37,323 nt of DNA from Candidatus Caccoplasma merdavium (GTDB lineage: Bacteria > Bacteroidota > Bacteroidia > Bacteroidales > UBA11471): positions 1 through 37,323 of the forward strand of contig DVLI01000016.1 in NCBI GenBank assembly GCA_018715595.1, read 5' to 3'. Shown piece after piece: positions 14,793-23,776 of the stretch. The first letter of the stretch is position 1. Each line of letters opens with the position of its first letter. The notes under the pieces were generated by a model that was not told where the DNA came from, ran no database searches, and saw only the letters and a program-made list of their open reading frames with translations. The position numbers and the translations under genes were made by a program.

Positions 14793-15376
14793 TTAATGGA
14801 GGTTGATGATTTCAAAAAAGCAGATATTCCCGCTACAAACGGCCAAAGATGTCAGCAACGCCTTGTCGAGATTCCCACGGATAAATGCCATGGCCCGTTT
14901 TTTCTGAGTCTTTACCGTCTCGATAGAAAGTTGCAACATATCGGCAATCTCATCGTTTTTCCTCCCTCCATATATAATAGGAATACCTCGCGGCAACGTT
15001 GTGGCAGGCGGTCGATAAGGTCAAACAGGTGACGATAGATTTCTTCCTCGTTGACCGACTCTTCTTCAACAGGAGAATAAGTCTGCGAAAGGTACTCCAT
15101 ATATTTCTCGGCGACACCCTCGTGTTTGAGATAATTGAGCGAGGCATTGCGCACCGCATTGTAGAGATAGGCGTTGAACGTCGACAAGGAAGTAAAGGTC
15201 ATGCGGTTTTCCCAAAGGTTGATGATGAGTTCCTGCACCAGATCTTCACCCACATCACCATCTTCGATGAAATTGGCGGCATACACGACCAGTGTACGGT
15301 AATAGCGGTCATAGATTTCTTTGAAAGCCTCTATTTCCCGCGCATTAATTCTCTCTATAAATTTTTCGCTTGCCAC
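14793..15376 (-). pseudogene. ECF RNA polymerase sigma-70 factor with frameshift in region 4
   Basis: The first frame (stop near 14912) contains sigma region 2 (FKEIYDRYYRTLVVYA, VQELIINLWENR) and the beginning of region 4 (LPQRCREVFLLYMEGGK). It then enters an unrelated 13-residue tail. The -1 frame continues exactly where expected, NDEIADMLQLSIETVKTQKK, and runs to a stop at 14793. The switch falls at a five-A run (14956-14960 on the plus strand) beside a G-rich stretch; one extra base would restore an approximately 195-residue sigma factor. In its present form it lacks most of the -35-binding helix-turn-helix. A promoter element at 15402-15409 remains. A sequencing error cannot be excluded. 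Confidence 0.82.
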
Positions 15377-15401
15377 CTATACCAATTTTCATCTGAACGG
15401 G

Positions 15402-15409
15402 CAAAGATA
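15402..15409 (-). promoter_or_regulatory. -7 promoter element for the sigma pseudogene
   Basis: Minus-strand TATCTTTG, 26 bp upstream of the start at 15376. Confidence 0.55.
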
Positions 15410-15633
15410 TAATAAATATTTAATATATCATCGCAATCCCTTGTAATCACGATTTTCCTCTTCTCAAATATTACAATCTATCACATTTTGCAAAGAGTAA
15501 AATCCCGTTTGGCACGCTTGCCGGGAGAATACACCTCGACAGACAAAAAACAGCCCCAAAGGGGAAAATGAAAAAACAAGTTGCCCCCCAAAACAGTGGC
15601 ACAAGAAAGAATCGAAACATTCACACAACAAAA
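15410..15633. other. Intergenic region without a gene
   Basis: No credible ORF. Short G/C inverted repeats occur (CCCCAAAGGGG near 15553, CCCG...CGGG near 15506-15525), but none has a tail or context supporting a specific RNA. Confidence 0.5.
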
Positions 15634-15658
15634 AAGGGAGACCTTCAAAGTCTCCCTT
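15634..15658 (-). terminator. Terminator for the tRNA
   Basis: A 9-bp stem, AAGGGAGAC/GTCTCCCTT, with a 7-nt loop is followed on the minus strand by six T residues. It lies 5 bp beyond the tRNA 3' end. Confidence 0.85.
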
Positions 15659-15662
15659 CGTG

Positions 15663-15736
15663 TGGTCCCACTTGGGCTTGAACCAAGGACCCCCTGATTA
15701 TGAGTCAGATGCTCTAACCAACTGAGCTATAGGACC
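15663..15736 (-). tRNA. tRNA with CAT anticodon (elongator Met or lysidine-modified Ile)
   Basis: The 74-nt minus-strand cloverleaf has an acceptor stem GGTCCTA/TGGGACC (with T-G pairing), a D arm with AGCTCAGTTGGTTAGAGC, an anticodon loop CTCATAA, a T arm CTTGG-TTCAAGC-CCAAG and discriminator A. CCA is not encoded. CAT anticodons occur in initiator Met, elongator Met and Ile2 tRNAs; the first acceptor pair G-C argues against initiator. Elongator Met and Ile2 cannot be separated with confidence here. Confidence 0.92.
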
Positions 15737-15815
15737 GTTTTCCGTCTTTGAGAAGCGGCTCCACAAGGAGGCTTCCGGAAAAGCGATGCAATATTACGAC
15801 ATTTTTCTGACACGA

Positions 15816-15823
15816 CAAAATTA
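15816..15823 (-). promoter_or_regulatory. Possible -7 element for the tRNA within an inverted repeat
   Basis: Minus-strand TAATTTTG lies 80 bp upstream of the tRNA 5' end. It is embedded in the inverted repeat GACAAA-ATTA-TTTGTC (15814-15829), so its role could be either promoter or structure. Confidence 0.3.
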
Positions 15824-15989
15824 TTTGTCAGCTTTTTTGCCCTACACAACTCCGTCGCAACGCGACCATTCTCCTCTCAGTACCATTTTGTAAAAGGCTG
15901 TGAATTTGCGAAGGGCTATCAATCAGCAAGAAAGAGAAAAATAAACGTTAATATGCAACGAAAAAATATTCAGATAATAAAGAATGTTG

Positions 15990-15997
15990 TACTTTTG
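15990..15997 (+). promoter_or_regulatory. -7 promoter element for ribF
   Basis: TACTTTTG matches TAnnTTTG, 20 bp before the ribF start codon, which implies a very short leader. Confidence 0.55.
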
Positions 15998-16017
15998 TTT
16001 TCGATTTCAATCAAGCG

Positions 16018-16941
16018 ATGCAAATAATCGATTACGCACAACATTTTCACCCCGACGCCATGGTTGCGACCATCGGTTTTTTCGACGGCGTGCACTCGGG
16101 TCATAAATCTCTTATTACCGATGTGCGTCGTACGGCCGAAACAAATGGCTTGGCATCGGGCATCGTCACATTCAAGAATCACCCCAAAACCGTACTGACG
16201 GGGCAAACCATGCCGCTGATTACATCGACCGAGGAGCGTCTCGAACGCCTTGCCGCGACGGGTATCGACTATTGTGTATTGCTTGAATTCACCCCCGAAA
16301 TGGCTCAAATTTCGGCTCACGACTTTATTGCATTCTTACACGACCGCTACAACATTCGTCATTTGGTCGTGGGCTACGACCACCGTTTCGGTCACAATGC
16401 CGACGAGACCTACGACGACTATTGCCGCTATGGTGAAGAGCTGGGCGTGAAACTTTCCCGTTCAACCGCCTGCATGCCCGACGGACACAAGGTGAGTTCC
16501 TCCATTATACGCCACCTACTGGGCGAGGGGAACGTGCACGAAGCGGCCCTGCTGCTCTCTTATGACTACATGCTCATGGGACGTGTCGTGGCGGGACAGC
16601 AACTGGGTCGTCGCATCGGCTTCCCCACGGCCAACATCGAATGCAACACCACCCCCAAAATCATTCCGGCAAACGGTGTGTACGCGGTAAGGGTATATCT
16701 CGAAGACGGCATCGAACGGTGTGGCATGCTGAATATCGGTACCCGCCCCACGGTAGAAGGCTCAGACCATGCCAGGAGCATCGAAGTACACATCTTCGAC
16801 TTCGACCAATCGATATACGGGCAACAGATAAGAATAGAATTTGTCGACTACTTGCGCCCCGAACGCCGCATGGAAGACATTGAAGCGCTTCGCTACCAGT
16901 TGCAGCGGGACAGAGAGGTGGCCCGAGGATTATTGATTTAG
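16018..16941 (+). CDS. ribF: Bifunctional riboflavin kinase / FMN adenylyltransferase (FAD synthetase)
   Basis: RibF phosphorylates riboflavin to FMN and then adenylates it to FAD. The 307-residue protein has the N-terminal nucleotidyltransferase domain with FFDGVHSGHK (residues 21-30, including the HxGH-like motif) and the VVGYDHRFGH segment. The C-terminal kinase domain carries GRRIGFPTANIE (around residues 200-211) and a conserved glutamate further on. The length is normal. The gene stands alone between a tRNA on the other strand and a convergent Lrp-type regulator. Confidence 0.95.
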   Translation: MQIIDYAQHFHPDAMVATIGFFDGVHSGHKSLITDVRRTAETNGLASGIVTFKNHPKTVLTGQTMPLITSTEERLERLAATGIDYCVLLEFTPEMAQISAHDFIAFLHDRYNIRHLVVGYDHRFGHNADETYDDYCRYGEELGVKLSRSTACMPDGHKVSSSIIRHLLGEGNVHEAALLLSYDYMLMGRVVAGQQLGRRIGFPTANIECNTTPKIIPANGVYAVRVYLEDGIERCGMLNIGTRPTVEGSDHARSIEVHIFDFDQSIYGQQIRIEFVDYLRPERRMEDIEALRYQLQRDREVARGLLI

Positions 16942-16970
16942 GATTCCGACGTCATTGCGTCTAAAAACGA

Positions 16971-17004
16971 GCAACGCTGCCACTTCATGCAATGGCAGCG
17001 TTGC
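16971..17004. terminator. Terminator between ribF and the Lrp-type gene
   Basis: A perfect 12-bp stem GCAACGCTGCCA/TGGCAGCGTTGC with a 10-nt loop, followed by a T-rich tail, lies between convergent genes. Confidence 0.85.
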
Positions 17005-17031
17005 TTGTTCTCTCAGGCAAGGAGTAGCTTG

Positions 17032-17499
17032 TTACTCTTCGTCCTTGTTGATGGGTATCTCGCGATTGAGACTCTGATCGAGCGATATGAGAGTCTCGGT
17101 CGAGACTACACCGGGAATTTGTTGCACATGGTCGTTGATAAGGTGCATGAGATGCTCGTTGTCCCGGGCATATAGTTTGCACAACATCGTGTAGGGACCG
17201 GTGGTAAAATGGCATTCGACTACTTCGGGGATTTTTTCGAGTTCGGGCACGACATCTTTATACATCGAGCCTTTTTCGAGACGCACACCGATGTAGGTGC
17301 AAGTGCGGTATCCCAAGGTCTTGGGGTTTACATGGTAACCCGAGCCAATGATGACTTTCATGTCGATCATTCGCTGTATGCGTTGATGTATGGCAGCTCG
17401 TGAAACGCCGCATTTGGCAGCAACATCTTTCGACGGGATACGAGCATTTTGCATGATGATTTCAAGAATTTGACGATCGAGGTTGTCTATCTTTTCCAT
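17032..17499 (-). CDS. Lrp/AsnC-family transcriptional regulator
   Basis: The 155-residue protein has an N-terminal winged helix-turn-helix (about residues 4-55, with DRQILEIIMQNARIPSKDVAAKCGVS split over two helices) and a C-terminal RAM/AsnC ligand domain (about 70-145). Members bind amino acids or related effectors and act as oligomers; the effector and targets here are unknown. It is transcribed alone from a promoter element at 17542-17549. Confidence 0.92.
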   Translation of the reverse strand: MEKIDNLDRQILEIIMQNARIPSKDVAAKCGVSRAAIHQRIQRMIDMKVIIGSGYHVNPKTLGYRTCTYIGVRLEKGSMYKDVVPELEKIPEVVECHFTTGPYTMLCKLYARDNEHLMHLINDHVQQIPGVVSTETLISLDQSLNREIPINKDEE

Positions 17500-17541
17500 A
17501 TTATATCGTGTTTTTTATCGTCGAGAATATCATTATGACAA

Positions 17542-17549
17542 CAAATATA
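17542..17549 (-). promoter_or_regulatory. -7 promoter element for the Lrp-type gene
   Basis: Minus-strand TATATTTG matches TAnnTTTG, 43 bp upstream of the start at 17499. Confidence 0.55.
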
Positions 17550-17636
17550 ACTATTTTTCTACAATTATCACGCTAATGGGTAAAAAATATCGACATTTTT
17601 TCAAGGGCATATCTGTTCCTTACTGAATGAAGCGAA

Positions 17637-17667
17637 AAAAATCCCGGAATTGATTTCCGGGATTTTT
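17637..17667. terminator. Terminator after the FKBP operon
   Basis: A 13-bp perfect stem AAAAATCCCGGAA/TTCCGGGATTTTT with a 5-nt loop, flanked by A-runs and T-runs. On the minus strand it closes the FKBP pair. Confidence 0.9.
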
Positions 17668-17688
17668 GGGAGATATGGGTGGGGTTAA

Positions 17689-18534
17689 TTATTTCTCGAT
17701 GTTGAGCAATTCTACGTCGAATATCATGACGGCATTGGGGGGAACGCTGCCGCGACCACGCACGCCATAACCCAACTCGGCGGGAATGTAGATGGTGTAT
17801 TTGGCACCGGGCGACATGAGCATAAGTGCTTCATTGAAACCGGGAACCATCTGCCCCACTACCATGCGCACATTGTCACTGGCATCGAATTTGGCACCGT
17901 CGACAAGCGTACCTTTGTAGTTGACCTTTACACGACTACCTTGTTTGGGAGTATCACCCTTACCGGCTTTTACCACCTTATAGAGGAGTCCGCTCTCGGT
18001 GGCAACGACACCTTCTTCTTTGGCTTTTTGGGCCAGGAAGGCTTCTCCATCGGCTTTGTTCTGAATGGCCTCGGGCGAAGAGGCTATCTTTTTGGTTTCA
18101 GCGGCCACGGCGATGGAACGATAAGCCACCTGTGCGTTCATGGGTGTCATCAAAATCGTCGAATCGTTGTTCAAAGCAGCACAGAAGGCCGCGAGATAAA
18201 CATCTTTGTCGACCGTGATGCCGAGTTGTTCCGACATTTGTTTGAGTTGCTGTTTGATACCCGAGGCAAACGAGAAACCTACTTCATAAGAGAAAGCTGT
18301 GCTGTCGCTATAAAGGGCTTTCTTGGCTCCTTTCATAAATTGGTCGATGTCGACGGGTTGTCCCAAGTTCTTGATACCGTTGTTGACATCGTTACCCGTG
18401 AGCACACCGACCGCATAGACCAGCGAGTCGGAAGCATTGGTCAATTCGCTTACGGGTTTGATGTTGTCGCAAGAGGTAAGAGAGACGGCCGTCAGTCCCA
18501 AGGCGGCCATCAGACAAATTGCAGTTTTTTTCAT
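17689..18534 (-). CDS. Lipoprotein FKBP-type peptidyl-prolyl cis-trans isomerase
   Basis: The 281-residue protein has a lipoprotein signal ending in SLTSC (Cys22), a helical N-terminal domain with the FkpA/Mip-like dimerisation pattern (DSLVYAVGVLTGNDV, QLKQMSEQLG) and a C-terminal FKBP domain (about residues 180-281, with VKVNYKGTLVDG and AELGYGVRGRG). It would catalyse proline isomerisation in the cell envelope and help outer-membrane or surface protein folding. It follows a second FKBP gene by 12 bp, so the two form an operon. Confidence 0.9.
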   Translation of the reverse strand: MKKTAICLMAALGLTAVSLTSCDNIKPVSELTNASDSLVYAVGVLTGNDVNNGIKNLGQPVDIDQFMKGAKKALYSDSTAFSYEVGFSFASGIKQQLKQMSEQLGITVDKDVYLAAFCAALNNDSTILMTPMNAQVAYRSIAVAAETKKIASSPEAIQNKADGEAFLAQKAKEEGVVATESGLLYKVVKAGKGDTPKQGSRVKVNYKGTLVDGAKFDASDNVRMVVGQMVPGFNEALMLMSPGAKYTIYIPAELGYGVRGRGSVPPNAVMIFDVELLNIEK

Positions 18535-18546
18535 TGTTCTTGTATA

Positions 18547-19131
18547 TTAAAGTATTTTTATGAGTTCTACTTCGAAGATGAGAGCGGCGTTGGGACCTAT
18601 TTTGTCACCGGCGCCATGCTGGCCATAGGCCAAATCCGAGGGTATGAAGAGTTTCCATTTCGAGCCTTCGGGCATCAGTTGCAACGCTTCGACCCAACCG
18701 GCAATAACCTGGTTCACGCCAAACACGGCCGGGGTGCCGCGTTGCACCGAGCTGTCGAACACCGTACCGTCGATAAGCGTACCATGATAGTGGCATTGTA
18801 CTTTATCGGTCGCTGCCGGACGACGGCCATGGCCTTCTTTGAGTATTTCATATTGCAATCCGCTGGGCAAGGTCACCACACCGGGGCGTTTCTTGTTTTC
18901 GGCCAAGAAGGCTTCGCCGGCTGCACGGTTTTTCTCGACGAGTTCTTGCTGCAAACGGGTGAAATATTCGTTAATGACTTGCTTTGCCTCATCATAAGAC
19001 ATTTCAGGGTGTGCACCTTCATACACGGCTTGCACTCCGCGGGCAAAATCTTCTACGGTCAAGGTTTCAATGCCGGAAGCCTTGAAGTTATTGCCCATAC
19101 TCAGGCCCAAGGCATAGCTCAACTTATCCAT
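18547..19131 (-). CDS. FKBP-type peptidyl-prolyl cis-trans isomerase (FklB-like)
   Basis: The 194-residue protein lacks a signal peptide and begins MDKLSYALGLSMG, the FklB-like N-terminal helix domain. Its FKBP domain (about residues 95-194) includes VQCHYHGTLIDGTVFDSS and SDLAYGQHGAG. It is the first gene of a two-gene FKBP operon, with the lipoprotein paralog directly downstream. The pair probably arose by duplication, one copy for the cytoplasm and the other for the envelope. Confidence 0.9.
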   Translation of the reverse strand: MDKLSYALGLSMGNNFKASGIETLTVEDFARGVQAVYEGAHPEMSYDEAKQVINEYFTRLQQELVEKNRAAGEAFLAENKKRPGVVTLPSGLQYEILKEGHGRRPAATDKVQCHYHGTLIDGTVFDSSVQRGTPAVFGVNQVIAGWVEALQLMPEGSKWKLFIPSDLAYGQHGAGDKIGPNAALIFEVELIKIL

Positions 19132-19245
19132 ATATTTTTCTTTTTGTTACAAAACGACACAAAAAAATTTCTTCTCTCGGAAGAAACTCTGGCGAAGATA
19201 GAACTTTTATTACAGAATTTCTCTTTTTTGATGCAAAAAAAACAT

Positions 19246-19253
19246 TAATTTTG
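19246..19253 (+). promoter_or_regulatory. -7 promoter element for the sirtuin gene
   Basis: TAATTTTG matches TAnnTTTG, 61 bp upstream of the start. A TTTG at 19227-19230 is close but gives only a 15-bp spacer. Confidence 0.5.
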
Positions 19254-19314
19254 CCATAATCGGGAGGGAATATTCCTCTGTCGACCTCTTTATTTCAAAA
19301 CAGGAATTGGAACA

Positions 19315-20019
19315 ATGGCTAATAAAAAACGACTGGTAGTGCTCACCGGTGCCGGAATGAGTGCCGAGAGCGGTCTCGCCGTGTTTCGCGGCAGCAACGG
19401 ATTGTGGTCGGGGTACCGCATCGAAGAGGTGGCAACGCCCGAAGGGTGGGCCGCAAATCCGCAACAGGTGCTCGATTTCTATAATGCCCGTCGCCGCGAG
19501 CTCCTCTCGGTAAAACCCAACGAGGGACATATCGGACTGGCGGCTCTCGAAAAAGATTTCGACGTGTGCATCATCACACAGAATGTCGACAACCTGCACG
19601 AACAGGGTGGCAGTTCACACATCATACACCTGCATGGTGAACTGATGAAAGTCCGCTCGACCTGCGACGAGAACCTCATCTACGATGTTACACCCGACCA
19701 CCTCGACACCCGCCTCGGAGACCTGTGCGAAAAAGGCTCGCAACTGCGTCCGCATATCGTGTGGTTTGGGGAAGCCGTTCCCCTTATCGAACCGGCCATC
19801 GAAGAGGTGGAACAAGCCGACATTTTTGCCGTCATCGGCACCTCGCTGAATGTGTACCCGGCGGCAGGACTCCTGCGTTACGTCCCGAAGGGCGTCCCGG
19901 TTTTTCTCATCGACCCCAATCCGGTAAACGACACGAGCGGACGGGTGACCCAGGTGATACAAAAAGGTGCCAGCGAAGGGGTGAAAATCATGACCGAAGC
20001 CTTGAAAGCGTATTTATAA
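19315..20019 (+). CDS. NAD-dependent protein deacylase (sirtuin, class III/CobB-like)
   Basis: Sirtuins remove acyl groups from lysines using NAD+. The 234-residue protein shows the NAD-binding GAGMSAESG (residues 12-20), TQNVDNLH (88-95), the catalytic histidine His107 in HLHGEL and GTSLNVYPA. Tyr56 and Arg59 in FYNARRR fit the signature associated with desuccinylase/demalonylase activity in the SIRT5/CobB class. The structural zinc site looks incomplete: only Cys117 and Cys138 are found where two CxxC pairs are usual. It is a single-gene unit with a strong terminator downstream. Confidence 0.92.
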   Translation: MANKKRLVVLTGAGMSAESGLAVFRGSNGLWSGYRIEEVATPEGWAANPQQVLDFYNARRRELLSVKPNEGHIGLAALEKDFDVCIITQNVDNLHEQGGSSHIIHLHGELMKVRSTCDENLIYDVTPDHLDTRLGDLCEKGSQLRPHIVWFGEAVPLIEPAIEEVEQADIFAVIGTSLNVYPAAGLLRYVPKGVPVFLIDPNPVNDTSGRVTQVIQKGASEGVKIMTEALKAYL

Positions 20020-20125
20020 CCGACAGAATATCGGGCATCTCGACGTCAGGGTGGCATGAGCCAAGGGGGCGCTTGTATCATTTTCAGCCAAAACGTCAAG
20101 CCGTCGAGGTATTCCGCCTTTGAGG

Positions 20126-20163
20126 ACAAGCGGGCGACTCAAAAATATGAGTCGCCCGCTTGT
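20126..20163. terminator. Bidirectional terminator
   Basis: A perfect 16-bp stem with a 6-nt loop (20126-20141 and 20148-20163) lies between the sirtuin gene and the convergent esterase gene. Confidence 0.85.
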
Positions 20164-20215
20164 TGCATGGAGCGTTTAACTGCCCAAGGTACAAAACCGC
20201 AAGATTGGGAGGTTA

Positions 20216-21100
20216 TCACCCTTTGGTGTTTGCGGTCGCAAAGATTCGCGACACATAGGGCAGGCAAATATAAAGTGCCGAATGCCAATATTCCCACACA
20301 TGGCCGCCATCGCGCACCCTGAACTGGCAAGGTACTCCGGCATCGCGCATGGCCTGATAGAACTCTATGTTGCGGTCGAGCAGGAAATCATCGTCGCCGC
20401 AATCGACAAACCAGGAGACAGTTCGTAAGGTATCGAGCGTGGACTTTTGGGCTTCCCGGACGTAACGAGTGCAATCGTGGTCGATGACCGACTGCGTGAG
20501 AATGGCCATCTTATCGTCGGGTGTGCGAGGTTTTATCATGCCCCGTTGAGGTATCGACATCAGGGCACTCATGGCATACACGGCGCAGAACTTGTCGCCG
20601 TGACGCTGGGCATAAGAGACCGCACCTCCCCCACCCATGGAGAGGCCGGCTATGGCGCGGCGGGCCTTGTCGCCGACAATGCGGTAACGTGATTCGACAG
20701 CCGGCAGGAACTCGGTAAAAAAGAATGTTTCGTAGGACCAGCCCGGCATATCGAAATAGCCATTCCAGGCGGTCTCGATGTTTCCCCCGGCTTCGGGCGA
20801 GATAATAATCATGTCACAGACGGTACCGCCTGCCACCAGAAGGTCCATGACTTCACGCAGATGAGCACGCCGGGGCCACATCGTGTGGGTATCGCTCAAC
20901 CCGTGCAGGAGATAGAGCACGGGATAATCGCGGGTCGACCGGTCATATCCCGCCGGCAGGTAGACCGAATACCGACGATAATCTTGCAGCACGTCGCTGT
21001 AAATCGAATCTTCGACGATGCGGCCCGACTTGGGTTGAGAATGAACCGCGGCGATACCGGCACACGTCAGAAAGAGCAAAAGGGAAAAAATTCTTTTCAT
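20216..21100 (-). CDS. Secreted alpha/beta-hydrolase esterase (esterase D / CE1-like)
   Basis: The 294-residue protein starts with a signal peptide (hydrophobic residues 5-18) and is probably exported to the periplasm. The catalytic fold shows LLHGLSD (oxyanion region), the nucleophile elbow GLSMGGG with Ser154, an acidic residue near CGDDD (about 236) and the catalytic histidine His267 in GGHVWEYW. Close patterns occur in esterase D, acetyl xylan esterase and feruloyl esterase families, so it may deacylate plant polysaccharides or xenobiotic esters. The gene stands apart from the PUL and the glycogen genes. It is not related by position to the broken esterase at 13802. Confidence 0.85.
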   Translation of the reverse strand: MKRIFSLLLFLTCAGIAAVHSQPKSGRIVEDSIYSDVLQDYRRYSVYLPAGYDRSTRDYPVLYLLHGLSDTHTMWPRRAHLREVMDLLVAGGTVCDMIIISPEAGGNIETAWNGYFDMPGWSYETFFFTEFLPAVESRYRIVGDKARRAIAGLSMGGGGAVSYAQRHGDKFCAVYAMSALMSIPQRGMIKPRTPDDKMAILTQSVIDHDCTRYVREAQKSTLDTLRTVSWFVDCGDDDFLLDRNIEFYQAMRDAGVPCQFRVRDGGHVWEYWHSALYICLPYVSRIFATANTKG

Positions 21101-21120
21101 GTCGATAAGGTTAAAAAAAA

Positions 21121-21150
21121 TGCGGGAGGCGTCGCATGCGACGTCTCCCG
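21121..21150 (-). terminator. Terminator after glycogen phosphorylase
   Basis: On the minus strand GCGGGAGACGTCGCA pairs with TGCGACGCCTCCCGC (one mismatch) and is followed by eight T residues. Confidence 0.85.
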
Positions 21151-21184
21151 CGGAAATAGGATTGGTTACTACATTCTTGTCGCA

Positions 21185-23740
21185 TCAGAACCAACGCACA
21201 TAGGCGAAGTCTTGACGGTGAGGCAGATCGGCATTCTTGGGGAAGAGACGGAATGCATATTTGAAGATTCCGGCCACATTGACCTCGTAGTTCAATTCAT
21301 AGGTTACCAAGTCTCCTACGGTCTTCACCTCTTTCATTTCGGTCACGATATAAGGCTGTTGTTGACCGTCGATGACTTGGGAAACGACCAGTTCCACACC
21401 GAGACAATCGGGCAATCCTTTGCGGTCGATGGTTACCGATATATCGTAAGACCCACCGGCACACGACTTGTAAAGGAGGTCTTCGGGAAGATTGATCTCT
21501 TTTATCTCGATTTCGTCCCATTTGTCGACGACCATCTGTTTCCAAGCAGCAATTTCCTTGGCTTTTTTGTAATTGTCGGCCATGAGGAGTTTCGAGCGTT
21601 TAGCCTCTTTGCTGTAAAAGCGTTCGATGTAATCTTCGAGCATACGATTCATCGTAAACTCGGGTGCAATCTGGGCAATCGAGTTTTTGATATATTGTAT
21701 CCACTCGGGCGAATAGCCTTTGCTGTTCTTGGCAAAATAGAGGGGAACAATCTCATTTTCGAGCATGGCGTAGATGGTTGCCGCATCGAGTTGGTCCTGG
21801 TTGCTTTGTTCCTGGAAAGTGCGTTTTGCGGTCAAAGCCCAACCGGCACCCTCCTTGTATCCTTCATACCACCAGCCATCGAGCACCGAGAAATTGAGCA
21901 CACCGTTCATTTCGGCCTTTTCGCCCGACGTTCCGGAGGCTTCGAGAGGACGGGTCGGGGTATTCAACCAAATATCCACACCCGAAACCAAACGCTTGGC
22001 CACTTTCATGTCGTAGTTTTCCAAGAAAATAATCTTTCCGAGGAATTCGGGACGGCGTGAAATCTCGACAATGCGTTTGATAAGGTCTTGTCCTGCGCCA
22101 TCGGCGGGGTGAGCTTTTCCCGAGAAAATAAATTGAACGGGATATTGGGGATTGTTGACAATCTTCGAAAGCCGTTCGAGGTCGGTAAAGAGAAGATGGG
22201 CGCGCTTGTAGGTGGCAAAACGACGGGCAAAGCCGATGAGAAGGGCATTGGGATTGATGCGTTCGAGAATCGAAACGACACGCGAGGGATCGCCTTGGTT
22301 CTTAATCCAGTTATCGCGGAACTCGTTGCGCACGAAGCTGATGAGTTTGTTTTTCATCATCTGACGCATATTCCAAATCTCTTCATCGGGCACATCATAG
22401 ATTTTCTGCCACAGCGAACGGTCATTCTGACGGGTAAGGAAGTCGGCTCCGAGGCGTTTTACATAGAACTCTTTCCATTCCGAAGCGGCCCATGTGGGCA
22501 TGTGCACACCATTGGTAACGTAACTTACATGCAACTCGTCGGGAGAATAGCCTTTCCAGATGGGTTGGAACATGCGTTGCGACACCTTGCCGTGGAGCCA
22601 GCTCACACCGTTGACTTCCTGACAGGTATTGCAAGCAAAGACACTCATGCAGAATTTTTCGCCCGAGCCGGGGTTCTCACGTCCCAAATCCACCAGTTCT
22701 CCGAAACTAATTCCCAGTTTTGCAGGGAATTCGCCCATATATTTGCCAAAGAGCGACTCATCGAAATAGTCGTGGCCGGCGGGCACAGGGGTGTGCACGG
22801 TATAAAGCGACGAAGCGCGTACCACTTCCAGGGCCTCTGCAAAGGAGAGTTTCTCCTCTTGAATATAGTCGACGAGACGTTGTACGTTGATGAGAGCAGC
22901 GTGGCCTTCGTTGCAGTGATAAACATCTTTCTTGATACCCAAGCGTTTGAGCATGAGAATACCGCCTATGCCGAGCAAATACTCTTGTTTCATGCGGTTT
23001 TCCCAGTCGCCACCGTAAAGCTGATAGGTGATGGAACGGTCATACTCGCTGTTGAGTTCCAAATCGGTATCCATGAGGTAGAGCGACACTCGACCCACAT
23101 TTACACGCCAAATGTTGGCATAGACAACACGGCCGGGATAGGGTACTTCGAGAATAATGGGGTGACCGTTTTCATCGACAACCTGTTCGATGGGGAGCTG
23201 GTTGAAGTTTTGGGCTTCGTAGTTGGCCAACTGCTGGCCGTCCATGGAGAGGGTCTGGGTGAAATATCCATACCGATAGAGGAAACCGACGGCAACCATG
23301 TCGATATTGCTGTCACTGGCCTCTTTGAGGTAGTCTCCGGCCAAGATGCCCAAACCGCCCGAATAGATTTTCAAGACATTGGCCAAACCATACTCCATGC
23401 TGAAATATGCAACGGAGGGATGATTGGCAGCGGGTTTTTGGTCGATATATTTACGGAATTTCTCATACTCTGCTTGAATGGTATCCATCATGGCTTTATC
23501 GGCCACAATTTCTTCGAGGCGTTCATAGCTGACCCGGTCGAGCATCATCACGGGGTTCCCGTTGACCGATTTCCAAAGTTCCGGATCGATAGATCTAAAC
23601 ATCGAAAGAGCTTCATTGTTCCAAACCCACCAAATATTTCGCGCCATTTCCTGCAAAATATTCAGTTGTGCCGGTACACGCGACTCTACCTTTATGTCCC
23701 GCCACACGGGCATGTTGGCATTGCTTACTTGTACTTTCAT
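21185..23740 (-). CDS. glgP: Alpha-glucan (glycogen) phosphorylase, GT35
   Basis: The enzyme releases glucose-1-phosphate from glycogen-like polymers. The 851-residue length fits the short 'alpha-glucan family phosphorylase' type, which has an N-terminal DUF3417-like extension before the phosphorylase core. The core contains [22 protein letters not shown] and, for the PLP cofactor, the lysine in [11 protein letters not shown]. It is the second gene after the glycogen synthase (36 bp apart), giving an operon for both synthesis and breakdown of storage glucan. Confidence 0.93.
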   Translation of the reverse strand: MKVQVSNANMPVWRDIKVESRVPAQLNILQEMARNIWWVWNNEALSMFRSIDPELWKSVNGNPVMMLDRVSYERLEEIVADKAMMDTIQAEYEKFRKYIDQKPAANHPSVAYFSMEYGLANVLKIYSGGLGILAGDYLKEASDSNIDMVAVGFLYRYGYFTQTLSMDGQQLANYEAQNFNQLPIEQVVDENGHPIILEVPYPGRVVYANIWRVNVGRVSLYLMDTDLELNSEYDRSITYQLYGGDWENRMKQEYLLGIGGILMLKRLGIKKDVYHCNEGHAALINVQRLVDYIQEEKLSFAEALEVVRASSLYTVHTPVPAGHDYFDESLFGKYMGEFPAKLGISFGELVDLGRENPGSGEKFCMSVFACNTCQEVNGVSWLHGKVSQRMFQPIWKGYSPDELHVSYVTNGVHMPTWAASEWKEFYVKRLGADFLTRQNDRSLWQKIYDVPDEEIWNMRQMMKNKLISFVRNEFRDNWIKNQGDPSRVVSILERINPNALLIGFARRFATYKRAHLLFTDLERLSKIVNNPQYPVQFIFSGKAHPADGAGQDLIKRIVEISRRPEFLGKIIFLENYDMKVAKRLVSGVDIWLNTPTRPLEASGTSGEKAEMNGVLNFSVLDGWWYEGYKEGAGWALTAKRTFQEQSNQDQLDAATIYAMLENEIVPLYFAKNSKGYSPEWIQYIKNSIAQIAPEFTMNRMLEDYIERFYSKEAKRSKLLMADNYKKAKEIAAWKQMVVDKWDEIEIKEINLPEDLLYKSCAGGSYDISVTIDRKGLPDCLGVELVVSQVIDGQQQPYIVTEMKEVKTVGDLVTYELNYEVNVAGIFKYAFRLFPKNADLPHRQDFAYVRWF

Positions 23741-23776
23741 AAATCTATTATGTTGGTAAATACTTGTTTTATAGGG

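Noticed and set aside
14950..14966. Programmed -1 ribosomal frameshift in the sigma gene
   Set aside because: Only five A residues and no classical slippery heptamer in frame; with the neighbouring FecR and esterase also broken, mutation is simpler.
15663..15736. Initiator tRNA-Met
   Set aside because: The first acceptor pair is G-C and the anticodon stem lacks the three G-C pairs typical of initiators.
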